From Formosa agariphila KMM 3901 (GTDB taxonomy: Bacteria; Bacteroidota; Bacteroidia; Flavobacteriales; Flavobacteriaceae), in contig NZ_HG315671.1 of NCBI RefSeq assembly GCF_000723205.1, positions 2,982,940 through 3,046,939 of the forward strand: 64,000 nucleotides of DNA. The letters are read 5' to 3'. The position numbers and the translations under genes were made by a program. Of this stretch, positions 38,086 to 47,942 are shown in pieces (within the stretch, counting starts at the first letter, position 1; every line of letters starts with the position of its first letter). The notes beneath the pieces were generated by a model. It was not told the DNA's origin and did not search any database. It saw only the letters and a program-made list of their open reading frames with translations.

Positions 38086-38577
38086 TTACTTAATTCGTTT
38101 TTTCATCTCTTCAACAATATTAAAGGCTGCAGGACATATGGCTACATTCTTTAGTGTTAAATTAGATATTTGTTGAAACTTCTTTCTGTCTGTATGTGGA
38201 AATTCACGACAAGCTTTTGGTCTAACTTCATAAATAGAACAATAATTATCGGCACCCAAAAATGTACACGGTACACTTTGCAGCACATAATCGTTTTCTT
38301 CATCTATACGTAGAAACTGTTCTATAAAACGTTGGGGTTTCATCTTAAAATGTTTAGAAATACGTTCTACATCTTTATCTGTAAATAATGGACCAGTGGT
38401 TTTACAACAATTTGCACACTCAAAACAATCGGTACGTTTAAATTCTGCCTCATGCAATTCTTGCATTATATAATCTAATTGCTTTGGCGGCTTCTTTTTT
38501 AATTTTTTAAAAAAGTTAGTATTCTCGTTATGCTTATCTTTGGCCTCTTGAGGCAGTTGTTTTAATATGTCTTGCAT
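38086..38577 (-). CDS. YkgJ family cysteine-cluster protein
   Basis: I start it at the ATG at 38577 (163 residues, MQDILKQLPQEAK); a TTG five codons earlier is unlikely. The YkgJ pattern of conserved cysteines is complete: FECANCCKTTGP, VPCTFLGADNYCSIY, RPKACREFPH and ICPAA. The family is thought to bind zinc or iron, possibly an Fe-S cluster; its role is not established. It is the first gene of a three-gene run with the thioredoxin-like and hydroxylase genes. Confidence 0.9.
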   Translation of the reverse strand: MQDILKQLPQEAKDKHNENTNFFKKLKKKPPKQLDYIMQELHEAEFKRTDCFECANCCKTTGPLFTDKDVERISKHFKMKPQRFIEQFLRIDEENDYVLQSVPCTFLGADNYCSIYEVRPKACREFPHTDRKKFQQISNLTLKNVAICPAAFNIVEEMKKRIK

Positions 38578-38646
38578 GTGGTAAAAATACAATTTAATTA
38601 AAATAAATCATTTTTAGACCACAAAGAAAATCCATACATCATAATT

Positions 38647-39351
38647 ATGAAAGACATTCTAGGACAAGCCCTTTTAGATTACCAAAACGGAAATTACACC
38701 GAAGATATTATTACCTCTACAAATATTTCTGACGAAGATATACTACCTATTCCCTACTTGTTTCGTGAATTTAAAGACATGCCTAAATTAGAACAAAAAG
38801 CTCTAAAATTAGTTAAAGGTCATGTATTAGACGTTGGTTGTGGTGCTGGCGGACACAGTTTGTATCTTCAAAACAAAGGTATAATTGTAAAATCTATAGA
38901 TATTTCTGAAGGCGCTATTTCTGTTTGTAATACACGAGGCGTTAATCATGCTGAAGTGGCTTCTATATTAGATATCACCGAGCAATTTGACACCATTTTA
39001 TTACTGATGAATGGAACAGGTATATTTGAGAAGTTAAGCTACGTGACTAAATATTTATCGCATTTAAAATCGCTTTTAAAACCTAAAGGTCAGATTTTAA
39101 TTGACTCATCAGATATTCAATATATGTATGAAGATGAAGATGGCGGGTTATGGATAGATACAAACGCGAATTACTACGGCGAACTCGATTACTACATGAG
39201 TTATAAAGGTGTAAAAGAAACGCCTTTAACCTGGTTGTATTTAGATTTCGAAACATTAAAGAATGCCTGCCTTACTGTAGGTTTAAACTGTGAGAACGTA
39301 CAAGAAGGCGAGCATTTCGATTATTTAGCTAAGCTTACTCTTAACGAATAG
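38647..39351 (+). CDS. Class I SAM-dependent methyltransferase
   Basis: A 234-residue methyltransferase. Motif I is VLDVGCGAGGH (60-70), followed by the acidic residue of SIDISEGA and motif IV LLLMNGTGIFEKL. The N-terminal 55 residues are helical. The substrate is unknown. It overlaps the convergent DUF2059 gene by 11 bases at its 3' end. Confidence 0.9.
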   Translation: MKDILGQALLDYQNGNYTEDIITSTNISDEDILPIPYLFREFKDMPKLEQKALKLVKGHVLDVGCGAGGHSLYLQNKGIIVKSIDISEGAISVCNTRGVNHAEVASILDITEQFDTILLLMNGTGIFEKLSYVTKYLSHLKSLLKPKGQILIDSSDIQYMYEDEDGGLWIDTNANYYGELDYYMSYKGVKETPLTWLYLDFETLKNACLTVGLNCENVQEGEHFDYLAKLTLNE

Positions 39352-39877
39352 CGTAACCTTTTGCTTCTAACTTATCGTTAACCGTTTTATAAATCTCACC
39401 ACACCAAAAATCTGAAATAACTTGCATTTGTTCTTTCATATCCGATTGTGAATCTACAATCTTTTTTCCGGTGGAGGTTTTGTAAAAATTATCGATTTGC
39501 TTCTTATCTTTTTTCGTTAAGGCACTCGGATTTTTAATCATGGTTTGCCCAGCTTGAGAAGCATATAATGCATTCATATTCTCGATATCTTTAAGAGTAA
39601 AAAAATCTGAATATGCAGTAACCAATTTACCGTTTACAGTTTTCATAGCTTCAGGTTTTAAGGCTTTGAATTCTGTCCACTCCTCTGAAGGAATATCGTA
39701 TTTTATGTATTGATCCTGAATTTGTTTAAAACAGGTATTAAAGACTGTTTCGTAGAAGGCTGTAGTGCCATTACTTTGTAGACATTGTGTTGCAGCAGTG
39801 GTATACGCTGCTGTTTGAGCATACGTATTTACAACACTAAATAGTATACCAATACATAAAAATAGAACAGATTTCAT
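39341..39877 (-). CDS. DUF2059 domain protein, exported
   Basis: A 178-residue protein with a signal peptide (ending NTYAQ) and a C-terminal DUF2059 region: YSDFFTLKDIENMNALYAS followed by AGQTMIKNPSALTKK. It has three to four helices. Two cysteines near the N-terminus could form a disulphide in the periplasm. Function unknown. Confidence 0.8.
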   Translation of the reverse strand: MKSVLFLCIGILFSVVNTYAQTAAYTTAATQCLQSNGTTAFYETVFNTCFKQIQDQYIKYDIPSEEWTEFKALKPEAMKTVNGKLVTAYSDFFTLKDIENMNALYASQAGQTMIKNPSALTKKDKKQIDNFYKTSTGKKIVDSQSDMKEQMQVISDFWCGEIYKTVNDKLEAKGYAIR

Positions 39878-39971
39878 AAAAAGTAGGTTTGGGGTTTATT
39901 GAATTAAATATAGTAAAAAAATATAAATCAATATTTTAAACCCCTTCTTATTACCTGACTAAATTATAGTT

Positions 39972-41708
39972 CTAGAAATCGAATTGAAATGTCGCTCCAC
40001 CCAACACTTGAAACCCTTGTAAATTATAATTATCCCAGTGCTCGTAATTTTGAGCAGTTAAATTATTAAGTTTCACAAAAACGGTAAACGCATTACTTAC
40101 ATTATATCCACCATTTAGGTTTAAATCGAAATAACCTTTTACGTCAATAATTTCTGATGTTGTTGTTGTTCCTGTTTGTAATAGGTTTTGGTCTTTACGT
40201 TCGCCAACATAGAAAAAGTTAGCTCCTGCAAACCATTTGTAATCGGACACATAGTCTCCGAACAAAGATCCTTTAATGCTTGGTAAATTCCACGCTTCTT
40301 CTTCTAAAGTGGTGTGGTAATTATTGTATTCTGCTCTAAATCCGATTTTTAAATTCTTATTCATATCAGCATTTACTTCTAGTAAAGCTTGTAAGGTATT
40401 AATGTCGTCGTAAACCACTTGAAATGAGTTTCCGTATTTATAATTTGTAGACCCCGCCATACTATCTCCTGTTGCTGGAAATGGATTCTTCATAAATAAA
40501 AACTTATCATCCTCTGATGAATACCCGACCTTTACATTATAACTGATGTTATTAGTAAATTTCCCTAACATACCTGCATAAACATTAAAATTATTATCTG
40601 TAGGTTTTACATTAATACTAGGAGACAAAAACGGATTAGTATGCACAAAATCTCGGTATGTATTCTGAATAACATCTCCAGTAAATCCGCCATAAGCAAT
40701 AAGTGCATCGTCTACAATCCTGTAAGAACCAGTTAAATTTGGAAACAGATAAAAATTACTTTCTGTACTATCCATTCCTAACATATAATACATAGATACA
40801 CTTACATTTAATGTATAGTCGTCGCGTCTAATTTCATAACTTGGAGAAACTCCAAGTAGCAGGTTACCGTATTCTGGAAGACGGCTGTTGGCATATGTAG
40901 TTCCTGCTTGACCACTAAAATACTCGAACCTTACATCTGTATTAATTTCTTCGTCCATAACAGGTAAGTTTACTGTACCATCGAAATCTAAATGAGTTTC
41001 GCCAGAATCAAAATTATCGTAAAAACGTCTTAAGGTTAAACTTGCCGATCTAATATAAGTATAGTCGTATTCTACATCTCCTTCTAAGTACAAATCGTAA
41101 TAATTATGCTCTACGTCTTTGTTTTTATTTTTACTTATATTATATCGGTCGTCTACACCATACCAATTGTATTCCTGAGCTTTTAATCCTCCACGAACAC
41201 TCCATGTTAAATCTCTCTGTCTGTTAATGTAGTCTAGTTCTACTTTCAATTTTGAGAAAGAATCATCTAAAACCTCATCTTCAATTCCGTCCTTAGATTT
41301 ATCTAGGGCAAACCGTGCTCCAAAAGAACCAATACGATTAAATTCTTTAGACGCATTTAATTCTGTTTGAAGATTCCCGTAAGACCCATAACCAAAATTA
41401 ATATAGTTATCGTAAACAGGTGTCGGTTTTTCTTGCTCGACTACTGCTGCTTTCCCTTTAGTTGGAATGTATGTAGACGCCACAGGAACAGATAAGATAC
41501 TGTAATCTATTTCTTTTTTCTGAGTTGTTGCATCATCGTCTAAGGTAGGAGTCGATTTTAATTTAAAGGCATCAGAAATTGTTGGTGTATACGGTTTAAC
41601 CACGTTTATCACATCTGTTTGAATTGTATCTTTCTCTTGGGAAAAAGTTAGATTTATCCCACATAAAAACACGATAAATGTCAATATATATTGAAATTGC
41701 TTATACAT
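39972..41708 (-). CDS. Outer-membrane beta-barrel protein (TonB-receptor-like barrel without plug)
   Basis: A 578-residue protein with a signal peptide (1-23), then a short proline-rich N-terminal region with VVKPYTPTISDAFKLK, and from about residue 95 a barrel of alternating aromatic strands ending LGGATFQFDF (C-terminal Phe). No plug domain is present, so a true TonB-dependent receptor is doubtful although barrels of this type are often annotated so. It follows the TPR gene by 29 bases. Confidence 0.82.
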   Translation of the reverse strand: MYKQFQYILTFIVFLCGINLTFSQEKDTIQTDVINVVKPYTPTISDAFKLKSTPTLDDDATTQKKEIDYSILSVPVASTYIPTKGKAAVVEQEKPTPVYDNYINFGYGSYGNLQTELNASKEFNRIGSFGARFALDKSKDGIEDEVLDDSFSKLKVELDYINRQRDLTWSVRGGLKAQEYNWYGVDDRYNISKNKNKDVEHNYYDLYLEGDVEYDYTYIRSASLTLRRFYDNFDSGETHLDFDGTVNLPVMDEEINTDVRFEYFSGQAGTTYANSRLPEYGNLLLGVSPSYEIRRDDYTLNVSVSMYYMLGMDSTESNFYLFPNLTGSYRIVDDALIAYGGFTGDVIQNTYRDFVHTNPFLSPSINVKPTDNNFNVYAGMLGKFTNNISYNVKVGYSSEDDKFLFMKNPFPATGDSMAGSTNYKYGNSFQVVYDDINTLQALLEVNADMNKNLKIGFRAEYNNYHTTLEEEAWNLPSIKGSLFGDYVSDYKWFAGANFFYVGERKDQNLLQTGTTTTSEIIDVKGYFDLNLNGGYNVSNAFTVFVKLNNLTAQNYEHWDNYNLQGFQVLGGATFQFDF

Positions 41709-41737
41709 ATTATAAGTAGATTTTATTACTGTATTTA

Positions 41738-44700
41738 TTAATCTTGGGTTTGTATTGAGGAATTGGTTTTAGCCTGCTCCTTTTTAATTTCAGACAACTG
41801 AGTATTCGCATCTAAAATAACATCATCAAACGTTTTAAAGTTTTCAATTACACTTTCTAAAATATAGGTCGCTTGAAAAGCATCGCCCAACTCTTTGTAA
41901 TTCATTGCCATTATTACCAACCCTTTTGCACTATAATACTTATAACTTGAGTAATCTTTTGCTAAACGCTGAACTATAGCATTCGACTCTTCAAAATAAG
42001 CATCTTTATGTTTAAAATAAGCATTATAATACAACGCTTCTGCAGCTGTTTCTCCAGTCGCTACTTTACTTACATCTTCATATGCTTGTTGTGCACGCGC
42101 CATGTCTTTAGAATTAAAAGCAGACCTTGCAATAATTATATTGGCATCACTTTTAATTTTGTTATCTATAGTCTCATTAGCTAATACTTTTTCGGCATAA
42201 CTTACAGCACTTTTATATTTACTTAACTGATAGTTAGCTTTCATTAAGTTAGATTGAGCAAACACCACATTTTGAGGAAAAGTAGCTTCAGACTCTAAAC
42301 GTTCTAACACAGGTATTGCATCAATCCAGTTTTTACCATCTAAATAACTCTGAGATAAACGTTTTAAAGCCTCTTCTGTAAACTCACTGCTTTGCGCGTC
42401 TACCACTGCTTTGTAATGTGGTGTAGCATTTACTTTTAAACCTTTACTGTAATATAATTGTGCTAAATAAAAATGAGCTTGGTTGGCATGTAACCCGTTT
42501 TTAAATTGATTTAAATATCCATTAAACTGCTTTATCGCGGCATCGACATCGTTGTCTAAATATCTTTTTTCTGCAGCTTCATAAGTTGAATTATCTAAAT
42601 CGGCATCTGTTACATTTACATAATCTAATGTTTTTACCCAACTGGCATAGGTATCTACTTCGCCCATATCTATATATATTAAACGTGCTGTAGATACTGC
42701 TTGAATTGCTTCTGGTGAACCTGGATAATTTGCAGCTACCGTTTTAAAACGTTCGATTGCCTTTTGATTTTCGTTATCGTTATAAAAAATAAGTCCTTCT
42801 CTTAACATCGCTTTAGGTGTTAAGGAACTCATTCTGTACTCTGAACTTAACTGATTATACATGGCAACAGCCCTGTCTTTATCGTTAGATTTGTTATAAG
42901 CATTTCCTAACTCGTACATCGCATCGTCTCTTAATTTCGATTTTGGATATACTTTTACAAATTGTTCTAATTCTGAAACTTTTGTCTTAGAATCTCCTGC
43001 ATAACCATAACTAATGGCTTTTTGAAATGCAGCATAATCGGTTTCTATTTCTCCTAAATTAATAGCAGCATCGTAAGCTTTAATAGCCTGACTGTATTTA
43101 CTAGACACAAAATAACCATCGGCAAGACGTAAATAAGCATCATTTAACTTGACTTGATCCTCTGTATAATTCTGAGTGAATGCATTAAAATATTCTGTAG
43201 ATTGGCCGTTATCTTTTTGCTTAAAATAAGCATAACCTAAGTTATAGTCTACAATTTTTCCCTCTTCGGTATTGGTACTTGCAAACTGTTTAAAGGCTTT
43301 ATAATCGGTTATTGCTTCTGCATAATTATTTAAATTATAATTACATTCGCCTTTCCAAAAGTTGGTTCGTGCTGTATATTCTGGGTTGATTTGTTCTTTT
43401 AAAGCAAGTTCGAAAAACGTTAAGGCTTCTGTATAATTTTCTTCCTCGACAAGTTCTAGACCTCTATAAAACGCCACTTTTTGATACGCTTCTTTACTAA
43501 CTGCGTCTTTCTTACTTTCAAGTAATTTTAATGCTTCACCGTAATTTTTAGATGTTATATAAGAGTCGACCAGTAACCCTTCAACCTCCATTCGGTTTGT
43601 TGTTTCTGGATATTTCGTTAAATAACTCGATAACACCTTAGGAACCGACTCGTAAGGGTTTCCTATATCGTAACTAATTTTAGCATAATTGTACCAAGCA
43701 TCCTTCTGAATTTCTGGAACAAATTCCATCTGAGATGCATTTCTAAATGCATTTAACGCTTCGGTTTTTTTATTCAACTTAATATAACTCTCTCCTAAGT
43801 GGTAATAGGCATTTTGTGCCACTCCATTATTACCGCTAATAATTTTATTAAATTCAGAAATAGCACGATCATAATCACTTTGTTTATAATACGCATAACC
43901 TAATAAGTAATAATCGGTGTTGCTCCACTTCCCTCTTTTTCCGTCATACAGACTTAAATACGGAATGGCTTCATCGTAATTTCCTAAATTAAAATAACTC
44001 TCTCCTATTATTTTATTCAACTCCGATTCTTCATCTCGAGTACTATACGGAATTTGTTCTTTGGCTAATGCAATCGCCTCTTCAAAATTCCCAAGTTTAA
44101 AATTTAAATCGGCTTTAAAATAAGACAGTTTCTCTTTATATTTTGCTTGGTTTTGTACTTGATCAAAATATTGATTGGCCTGACCTGCATCGTCACTTTG
44201 GTAAGCCATATAACCAATATAATATTTTGCTTGTGCACCATACTCACTCGAATTTTCTACTCGAGTTAAATATTTTTGTGCATTGCTATAGTTTTTGGTT
44301 ACAAAGGCAGTATACCCTTTATTGAAATAATAGGTATCTTTTTCTAAAACGGTTAACGAGCGTTCATCTACACGATCATACCATTTTTTAGCATGCGCAT
44401 ATTTTCCGTTTTTAAAATAATAGTTTGCAACATCTACGTAAGCAGAGTTTCGTTTCGGACTTGTAGGATATTCCGTGACAAAGTCTTCAACTAATTCATC
44501 AGATTTTAACTGATTTAACCGAATAGCTGTACTTGCTATATAGTAAGCACACTCAGACTGCATCACCTCTTCCTTAGTTTCCTTCTGTATTGCGGTAAAA
44601 ATAATTTGCGATGCTAAATACTGTCTGTTATTATATAACGCGAGGGCTTTTTGGTAATCGGCTTGATCGTTGGTATAAATTGCTGTTCGCTGGGCAAACA

Positions 44701-44755
44701 CCTGTCCGCTCGCAACTATAGCTAATAAAAATAATACAATGTTACTTCTAGTCAT
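41738..44755 (-). CDS. Large exported tetratricopeptide-repeat protein
   Basis: A 1005-residue protein with a signal peptide (1-21, ending VFAQ) and TPR repeats along almost its entire length, for example YALYNNRQYLASQIIF, YNLNNYAEAITDYKAF and YFLAQLYYSKGLKVNATPHY. It is probably a periplasmic scaffold. The adjacent barrel gene suggests the two proteins act together at the outer membrane; Bacteroidetes TPR proteins such as BamD- or SprE-like factors are analogies only. Confidence 0.87.
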   Translation of the reverse strand: MTRSNIVLFLLAIVASGQVFAQRTAIYTNDQADYQKALALYNNRQYLASQIIFTAIQKETKEEVMQSECAYYIASTAIRLNQLKSDELVEDFVTEYPTSPKRNSAYVDVANYYFKNGKYAHAKKWYDRVDERSLTVLEKDTYYFNKGYTAFVTKNYSNAQKYLTRVENSSEYGAQAKYYIGYMAYQSDDAGQANQYFDQVQNQAKYKEKLSYFKADLNFKLGNFEEAIALAKEQIPYSTRDEESELNKIIGESYFNLGNYDEAIPYLSLYDGKRGKWSNTDYYLLGYAYYKQSDYDRAISEFNKIISGNNGVAQNAYYHLGESYIKLNKKTEALNAFRNASQMEFVPEIQKDAWYNYAKISYDIGNPYESVPKVLSSYLTKYPETTNRMEVEGLLVDSYITSKNYGEALKLLESKKDAVSKEAYQKVAFYRGLELVEEENYTEALTFFELALKEQINPEYTARTNFWKGECNYNLNNYAEAITDYKAFKQFASTNTEEGKIVDYNLGYAYFKQKDNGQSTEYFNAFTQNYTEDQVKLNDAYLRLADGYFVSSKYSQAIKAYDAAINLGEIETDYAAFQKAISYGYAGDSKTKVSELEQFVKVYPKSKLRDDAMYELGNAYNKSNDKDRAVAMYNQLSSEYRMSSLTPKAMLREGLIFYNDNENQKAIERFKTVAANYPGSPEAIQAVSTARLIYIDMGEVDTYASWVKTLDYVNVTDADLDNSTYEAAEKRYLDNDVDAAIKQFNGYLNQFKNGLHANQAHFYLAQLYYSKGLKVNATPHYKAVVDAQSSEFTEEALKRLSQSYLDGKNWIDAIPVLERLESEATFPQNVVFAQSNLMKANYQLSKYKSAVSYAEKVLANETIDNKIKSDANIIIARSAFNSKDMARAQQAYEDVSKVATGETAAEALYYNAYFKHKDAYFEESNAIVQRLAKDYSSYKYYSAKGLVIMAMNYKELGDAFQATYILESVIENFKTFDDVILDANTQLSEIKKEQAKTNSSIQTQD

Positions 44756-44777
44756 TAACCTTAAGTTTTATTTAAAT

Positions 44778-44785
44778 CAAAGATA
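44778..44785 (-). promoter_or_regulatory. -7 element of the TPR/barrel operon
   Basis: The minus strand reads TATCTTTG, an exact match, 23 bases before the ATG. TTCG stands at a 20-base spacing as an imperfect -33 element. Confidence 0.55.
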
Positions 44786-44929
44786 ATTTAATCTAAACCC
44801 TATAACGAAAATTAAGGGCAATAATTATAGATTAATATGCAAATATTATTAAAAAAAAGCAATCGAACAGTGTTTTATAAGTAATTATAAAATGATACAT
44901 TTACAATGTAATTAAAACGCATTATTCTT

Positions 44930-45613
44930 ATGTCGCAAACTGTTCTCCAATTAAACGATGTTTCTATATTTCAAGGCGATAGTCTTGTACTTTCTAATGT
45001 AAATGTTGAAGTATTTAAAGGAGATTTCGTTTATCTTATTGGAAAAACCGGAACAGGAAAAAGTAGTTTTATGAAAACGCTTTACGGCGATTTACCCTTA
45101 ACTCAAGGGGAAGGTAGCATTGTCGATTTTAATTTGCGCACATTAAAAGAAAAAGAAATCCCCTTTTTAAGACGGAAGTTAGGAGTGGTTTTTCAAGACT
45201 TTAAACTTTTAGTAGACAGAAACATTATAGAGAATTTAAGTTTTGTTTTAAAAGCTACGGGTTGGAAAAATAAATCTGAAATGCAAACGCGTATAGATGA
45301 AGTTCTAGAAAAAGTAGGCATGAAAACTAAAGGATTTAAATTTCCCCATGAACTTTCTGGAGGAGAACAACAGCGTGTTGCAATTGCTCGTGCCTTACTA
45401 AACGACCCTGAACTTATTCTTGCCGATGAGCCAACTGGAAATTTAGACCCACAAACGAGTATTGAAGTTATGAAAGTACTTCAAGATATTAATAAAAATG
45501 GAAACACCATTTTAATGGCGACTCACGATTACGCGTTACTTTTAAAATACCCAAGCAAAACGTTAAAGTGCGATAACAATCAGCTTTTCGAAGTGGTACA
45601 ACGTAAAAATTAG
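44930..45613 (+). CDS. ftsE: Cell-division ATP-binding protein FtsE
   Basis: A 227-residue ABC ATPase: Walker [10 protein letters not shown] (38-46), Q-loop FQDFKLL (88-94), signature [15 protein letters not shown] (142-156), Walker B LILADEP (162-168) and switch H199. [15 protein letters not shown] and [10 protein letters not shown] are typical of FtsE, which with FtsX activates cell-wall hydrolases at the septum. ftsX is not adjacent. Another small ABC ATPase of the LolD/MacB type is the alternative. Confidence 0.85.
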   Translation: MSQTVLQLNDVSIFQGDSLVLSNVNVEVFKGDFVYLIGKTGTGKSSFMKTLYGDLPLTQGEGSIVDFNLRTLKEKEIPFLRRKLGVVFQDFKLLVDRNIIENLSFVLKATGWKNKSEMQTRIDEVLEKVGMKTKGFKFPHELSGGEQQRVAIARALLNDPELILADEPTGNLDPQTSIEVMKVLQDINKNGNTILMATHDYALLLKYPSKTLKCDNNQLFEVVQRKN

Positions 45614-45719
45614 GTCACTCGTTTATAATGGGTCGTTTAATACTATAAAACAACTCCCTTTTTGCAATTTTTTTTATAAAACCTCGTTCTACATTCAAGT
45701 CTAGAACACCTTTCACTAC

Positions 45720-46610
45720 ATGTTATCTGTATTAATTCCTGTTTATAACTATGACGTTGTTGATTTAGTGCAGAACCTGCATAATCAACTCATGGCATCT
45801 CAAACTCCTTTTGAGATTATTTGTTTAGACGATGCATCGCAAACAGAATGTATTTCAGTAAACAGTAATATTGAATCTTTAGCATATACTACTTTTTTAA
45901 AATCATCAGAGAACAATGGTCGTACCAAAACACGGCAATTACTTTGTGAGGCGTCTACATTTGAATGGTTATTATTTATAGATGCAGATACGCTTCCGGT
46001 GACAGAGACATTTATTTCAAATTACTTGGAGTTTATTTCATCTGAACACGAAGCCATTTTCGGTGGTTTTTCTTATCCTAAAACTCCACCTCCACAGCAT
46101 AAAATATTAAGATGGAAATATGGACGCACTAAAGAAGCGGTTGATGCTTCAATTAGAAATAAAACCCCATATAAAGTCGTTATTTCTGCTAACTTTTTAA
46201 TAAAAAAATCTGTTTTCAAAAGCATTAACGGACAAATAGACTGTAAAGGTTATGGCTTAGACAATTATTTTGGAGCACTTCTTAAAAGCGAAAAGATAAA
46301 CGTATTCCATATAAATAATGCAGTGAATCATCTTGGTCTTGAAAACAATGAGATGTATTTAAATAAAATGACATCTGCAATTCAGATGCTTATAAAACTT
46401 GTGGATGAAAATAAAATACAGAATCACGATAATGACCTACTCACTTTATTTTCGTTTCTTAAAAAGACAAAATTAAATGTTATCTTTTCTAAGATTTATA
46501 AAGCGTATAATTTACAAATGAAAAACAATTTGGTGAGCAGCAACCCTTCTATCAACTTACTGCAATTTTATCGTATATCTTATATGTGTTATGCCAACTT
46601 AAACTCGTAA
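45720..46610 (+). CDS. GT2 family glycosyltransferase
   Basis: A 296-residue GT-A fold enzyme: VLIPVYNYD at the N-terminus, the nucleotide-binding LDDAS (36-40), and the metal-binding DAD at 88-90 (LLFIDADTLP). It transfers a sugar from a nucleotide donor during surface glycan assembly. The next gene begins three bases after its stop, so the two are translated from one message. Confidence 0.9.
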   Translation: MLSVLIPVYNYDVVDLVQNLHNQLMASQTPFEIICLDDASQTECISVNSNIESLAYTTFLKSSENNGRTKTRQLLCEASTFEWLLFIDADTLPVTETFISNYLEFISSEHEAIFGGFSYPKTPPPQHKILRWKYGRTKEAVDASIRNKTPYKVVISANFLIKKSVFKSINGQIDCKGYGLDNYFGALLKSEKINVFHINNAVNHLGLENNEMYLNKMTSAIQMLIKLVDENKIQNHDNDLLTLFSFLKKTKLNVIFSKIYKAYNLQMKNNLVSSNPSINLLQFYRISYMCYANLNS

Positions 46611-46613
46611 CAC

Positions 46614-47555
46614 ATGCAGCCTTTTTTTTCTATAATTATACCGCTTTACAACAAGCAGAAACATATAACAAACACCATTAGTTCTGTTACAAATCAAAGC
46701 TTTAAAGATTTTGAAGTTATTATCATTAATGATGGCTCTACAGATCAAAGTTTAGCATTGGTTAATACCATAACAGATTCAAGACTTAAAGTATATAATA
46801 TTACAAATCACGGTGTGAGTTATGCCAGAAATTATGGCATTAAAAAAGCAAATTCAGATAATATCGCACTATTAGATGGGGATGATTTTTGGCATACAGA
46901 TTATCTTAAAACCATGTATAATCTAATTAAAAAATTTCCTGAGGAAGCTGTTTTCTCTTGCGCAATAGCACATCATTATAGCAGTAAAACATCGACTGTT
47001 CCATATAATTTTAAACTCGATGACAACGTAGAGGTTAAAAATTATTTTAAAAACAGTGTAAGACATAGTTTGCTATCTAGCTCCAGTATTGTTTTTAAAA
47101 AAGCTATACTTTCTAAAACAGATTGGTTTGATGAATCCTTAAAATCGGGAGAAGATACAGATATGTGGATTCGTATTGGAATCAATTATCCTATTGTTTT
47201 TATTGCTAAAGTATTAGTCTATTATGTGTATGACGATTCTAGTTTGTCCAACACATCTTTTGATATAACATATAAACCTAAATATGATAACTATTTATCT
47301 GAAGAAAGCAAAAATAGAGATGTGAAGATCTTTATAGATAAAAACAGGTTCTCGATGGCTATTTTAAGTAAATTAAATGCGAATACATCGGCCTATAATT
47401 TTTATAGAACACACTTAGATGTTGGCAATTTAAAAACGAGTCAAAAAATATTATTATTTTGCCCAGCTTGGCTTTTAAAGGTACTTTTAAAGCTAAAGGC
47501 ACTAAGCGGAAAGAAAGTTTACTTTCCACCTTTAAACGCTAAAAACTCAGGATAG
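46614..47555 (+). CDS. GT2 family glycosyltransferase
   Basis: A 313-residue GT-A enzyme with FSIIIPLYNK, INDGSTD (38-44), ARNYGI, and DGDD at 88-91 for metal binding. A GEDTDMW motif near residue 180 supplies the probable catalytic base. It ends in a basic amphipathic tail. Its last 37 bases overlap the 3' end of the convergent fdtA gene. Confidence 0.9.
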   Translation: MQPFFSIIIPLYNKQKHITNTISSVTNQSFKDFEVIIINDGSTDQSLALVNTITDSRLKVYNITNHGVSYARNYGIKKANSDNIALLDGDDFWHTDYLKTMYNLIKKFPEEAVFSCAIAHHYSSKTSTVPYNFKLDDNVEVKNYFKNSVRHSLLSSSSIVFKKAILSKTDWFDESLKSGEDTDMWIRIGINYPIVFIAKVLVYYVYDDSSLSNTSFDITYKPKYDNYLSEESKNRDVKIFIDKNRFSMAILSKLNANTSAYNFYRTHLDVGNLKTSQKILLFCPAWLLKVLLKLKALSGKKVYFPPLNAKNSG

Positions 47556-47917
47556 TCTCGAATATATTCGGCTTCTTCAAACTCTGTAGATGCTAAAACC
47601 AAACACACCGAACCTGAAGAAAAATTCTCAAGCTCGCGCCAAATTCCAGTAGGAATTAAAAGCCCTTTATCTGGTTTGTTAAGCACAATACGCTCTTCAG
47701 TTATACCATTTTTAATAACGACTTCAAAACTTCCGCTTAAAGCAATCAATAAAGACACTTGCTTTTTATGTGCATGTCCTCCTCTATATGCATCACTAGG
47801 CACATCGAATAAATAATAGACACGCTTAATTTTAAAAGGAATACTATCTTTTTCAATTACGGCCAAATTACCGCGTCTGTCTTTAATTTTCGGTATATCT
47901 ATAATTCTGACTAACAT
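47519..47917 (-). CDS. fdtA: dTDP-4-oxo-6-deoxyhexose 3,4-ketoisomerase (FdtA/QdtA-type cupin)
   Basis: A 132-residue cupin of the WxcM/FdtA family. The catalytic histidines H48 and H50 lie in RGGHAHK, and the start IDIPKIKDRRGNLAVIEK is typical. It converts dTDP-6-deoxy-4-ketoglucose to a 3-keto sugar, which a DegT-type aminotransferase (51078-52178) then aminates. FdtA gives Fuc3NAc and QdtA gives Qui3NAc; I cannot tell which. Confidence 0.85.
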   Translation of the reverse strand: MLVRIIDIPKIKDRRGNLAVIEKDSIPFKIKRVYYLFDVPSDAYRGGHAHKKQVSLLIALSGSFEVVIKNGITEERIVLNKPDKGLLIPTGIWRELENFSSGSVCLVLASTEFEEAEYIRDYPEFLAFKGGK

Positions 47918-47942
47918 GTATTTTATCTATTTCTCCACTAGC

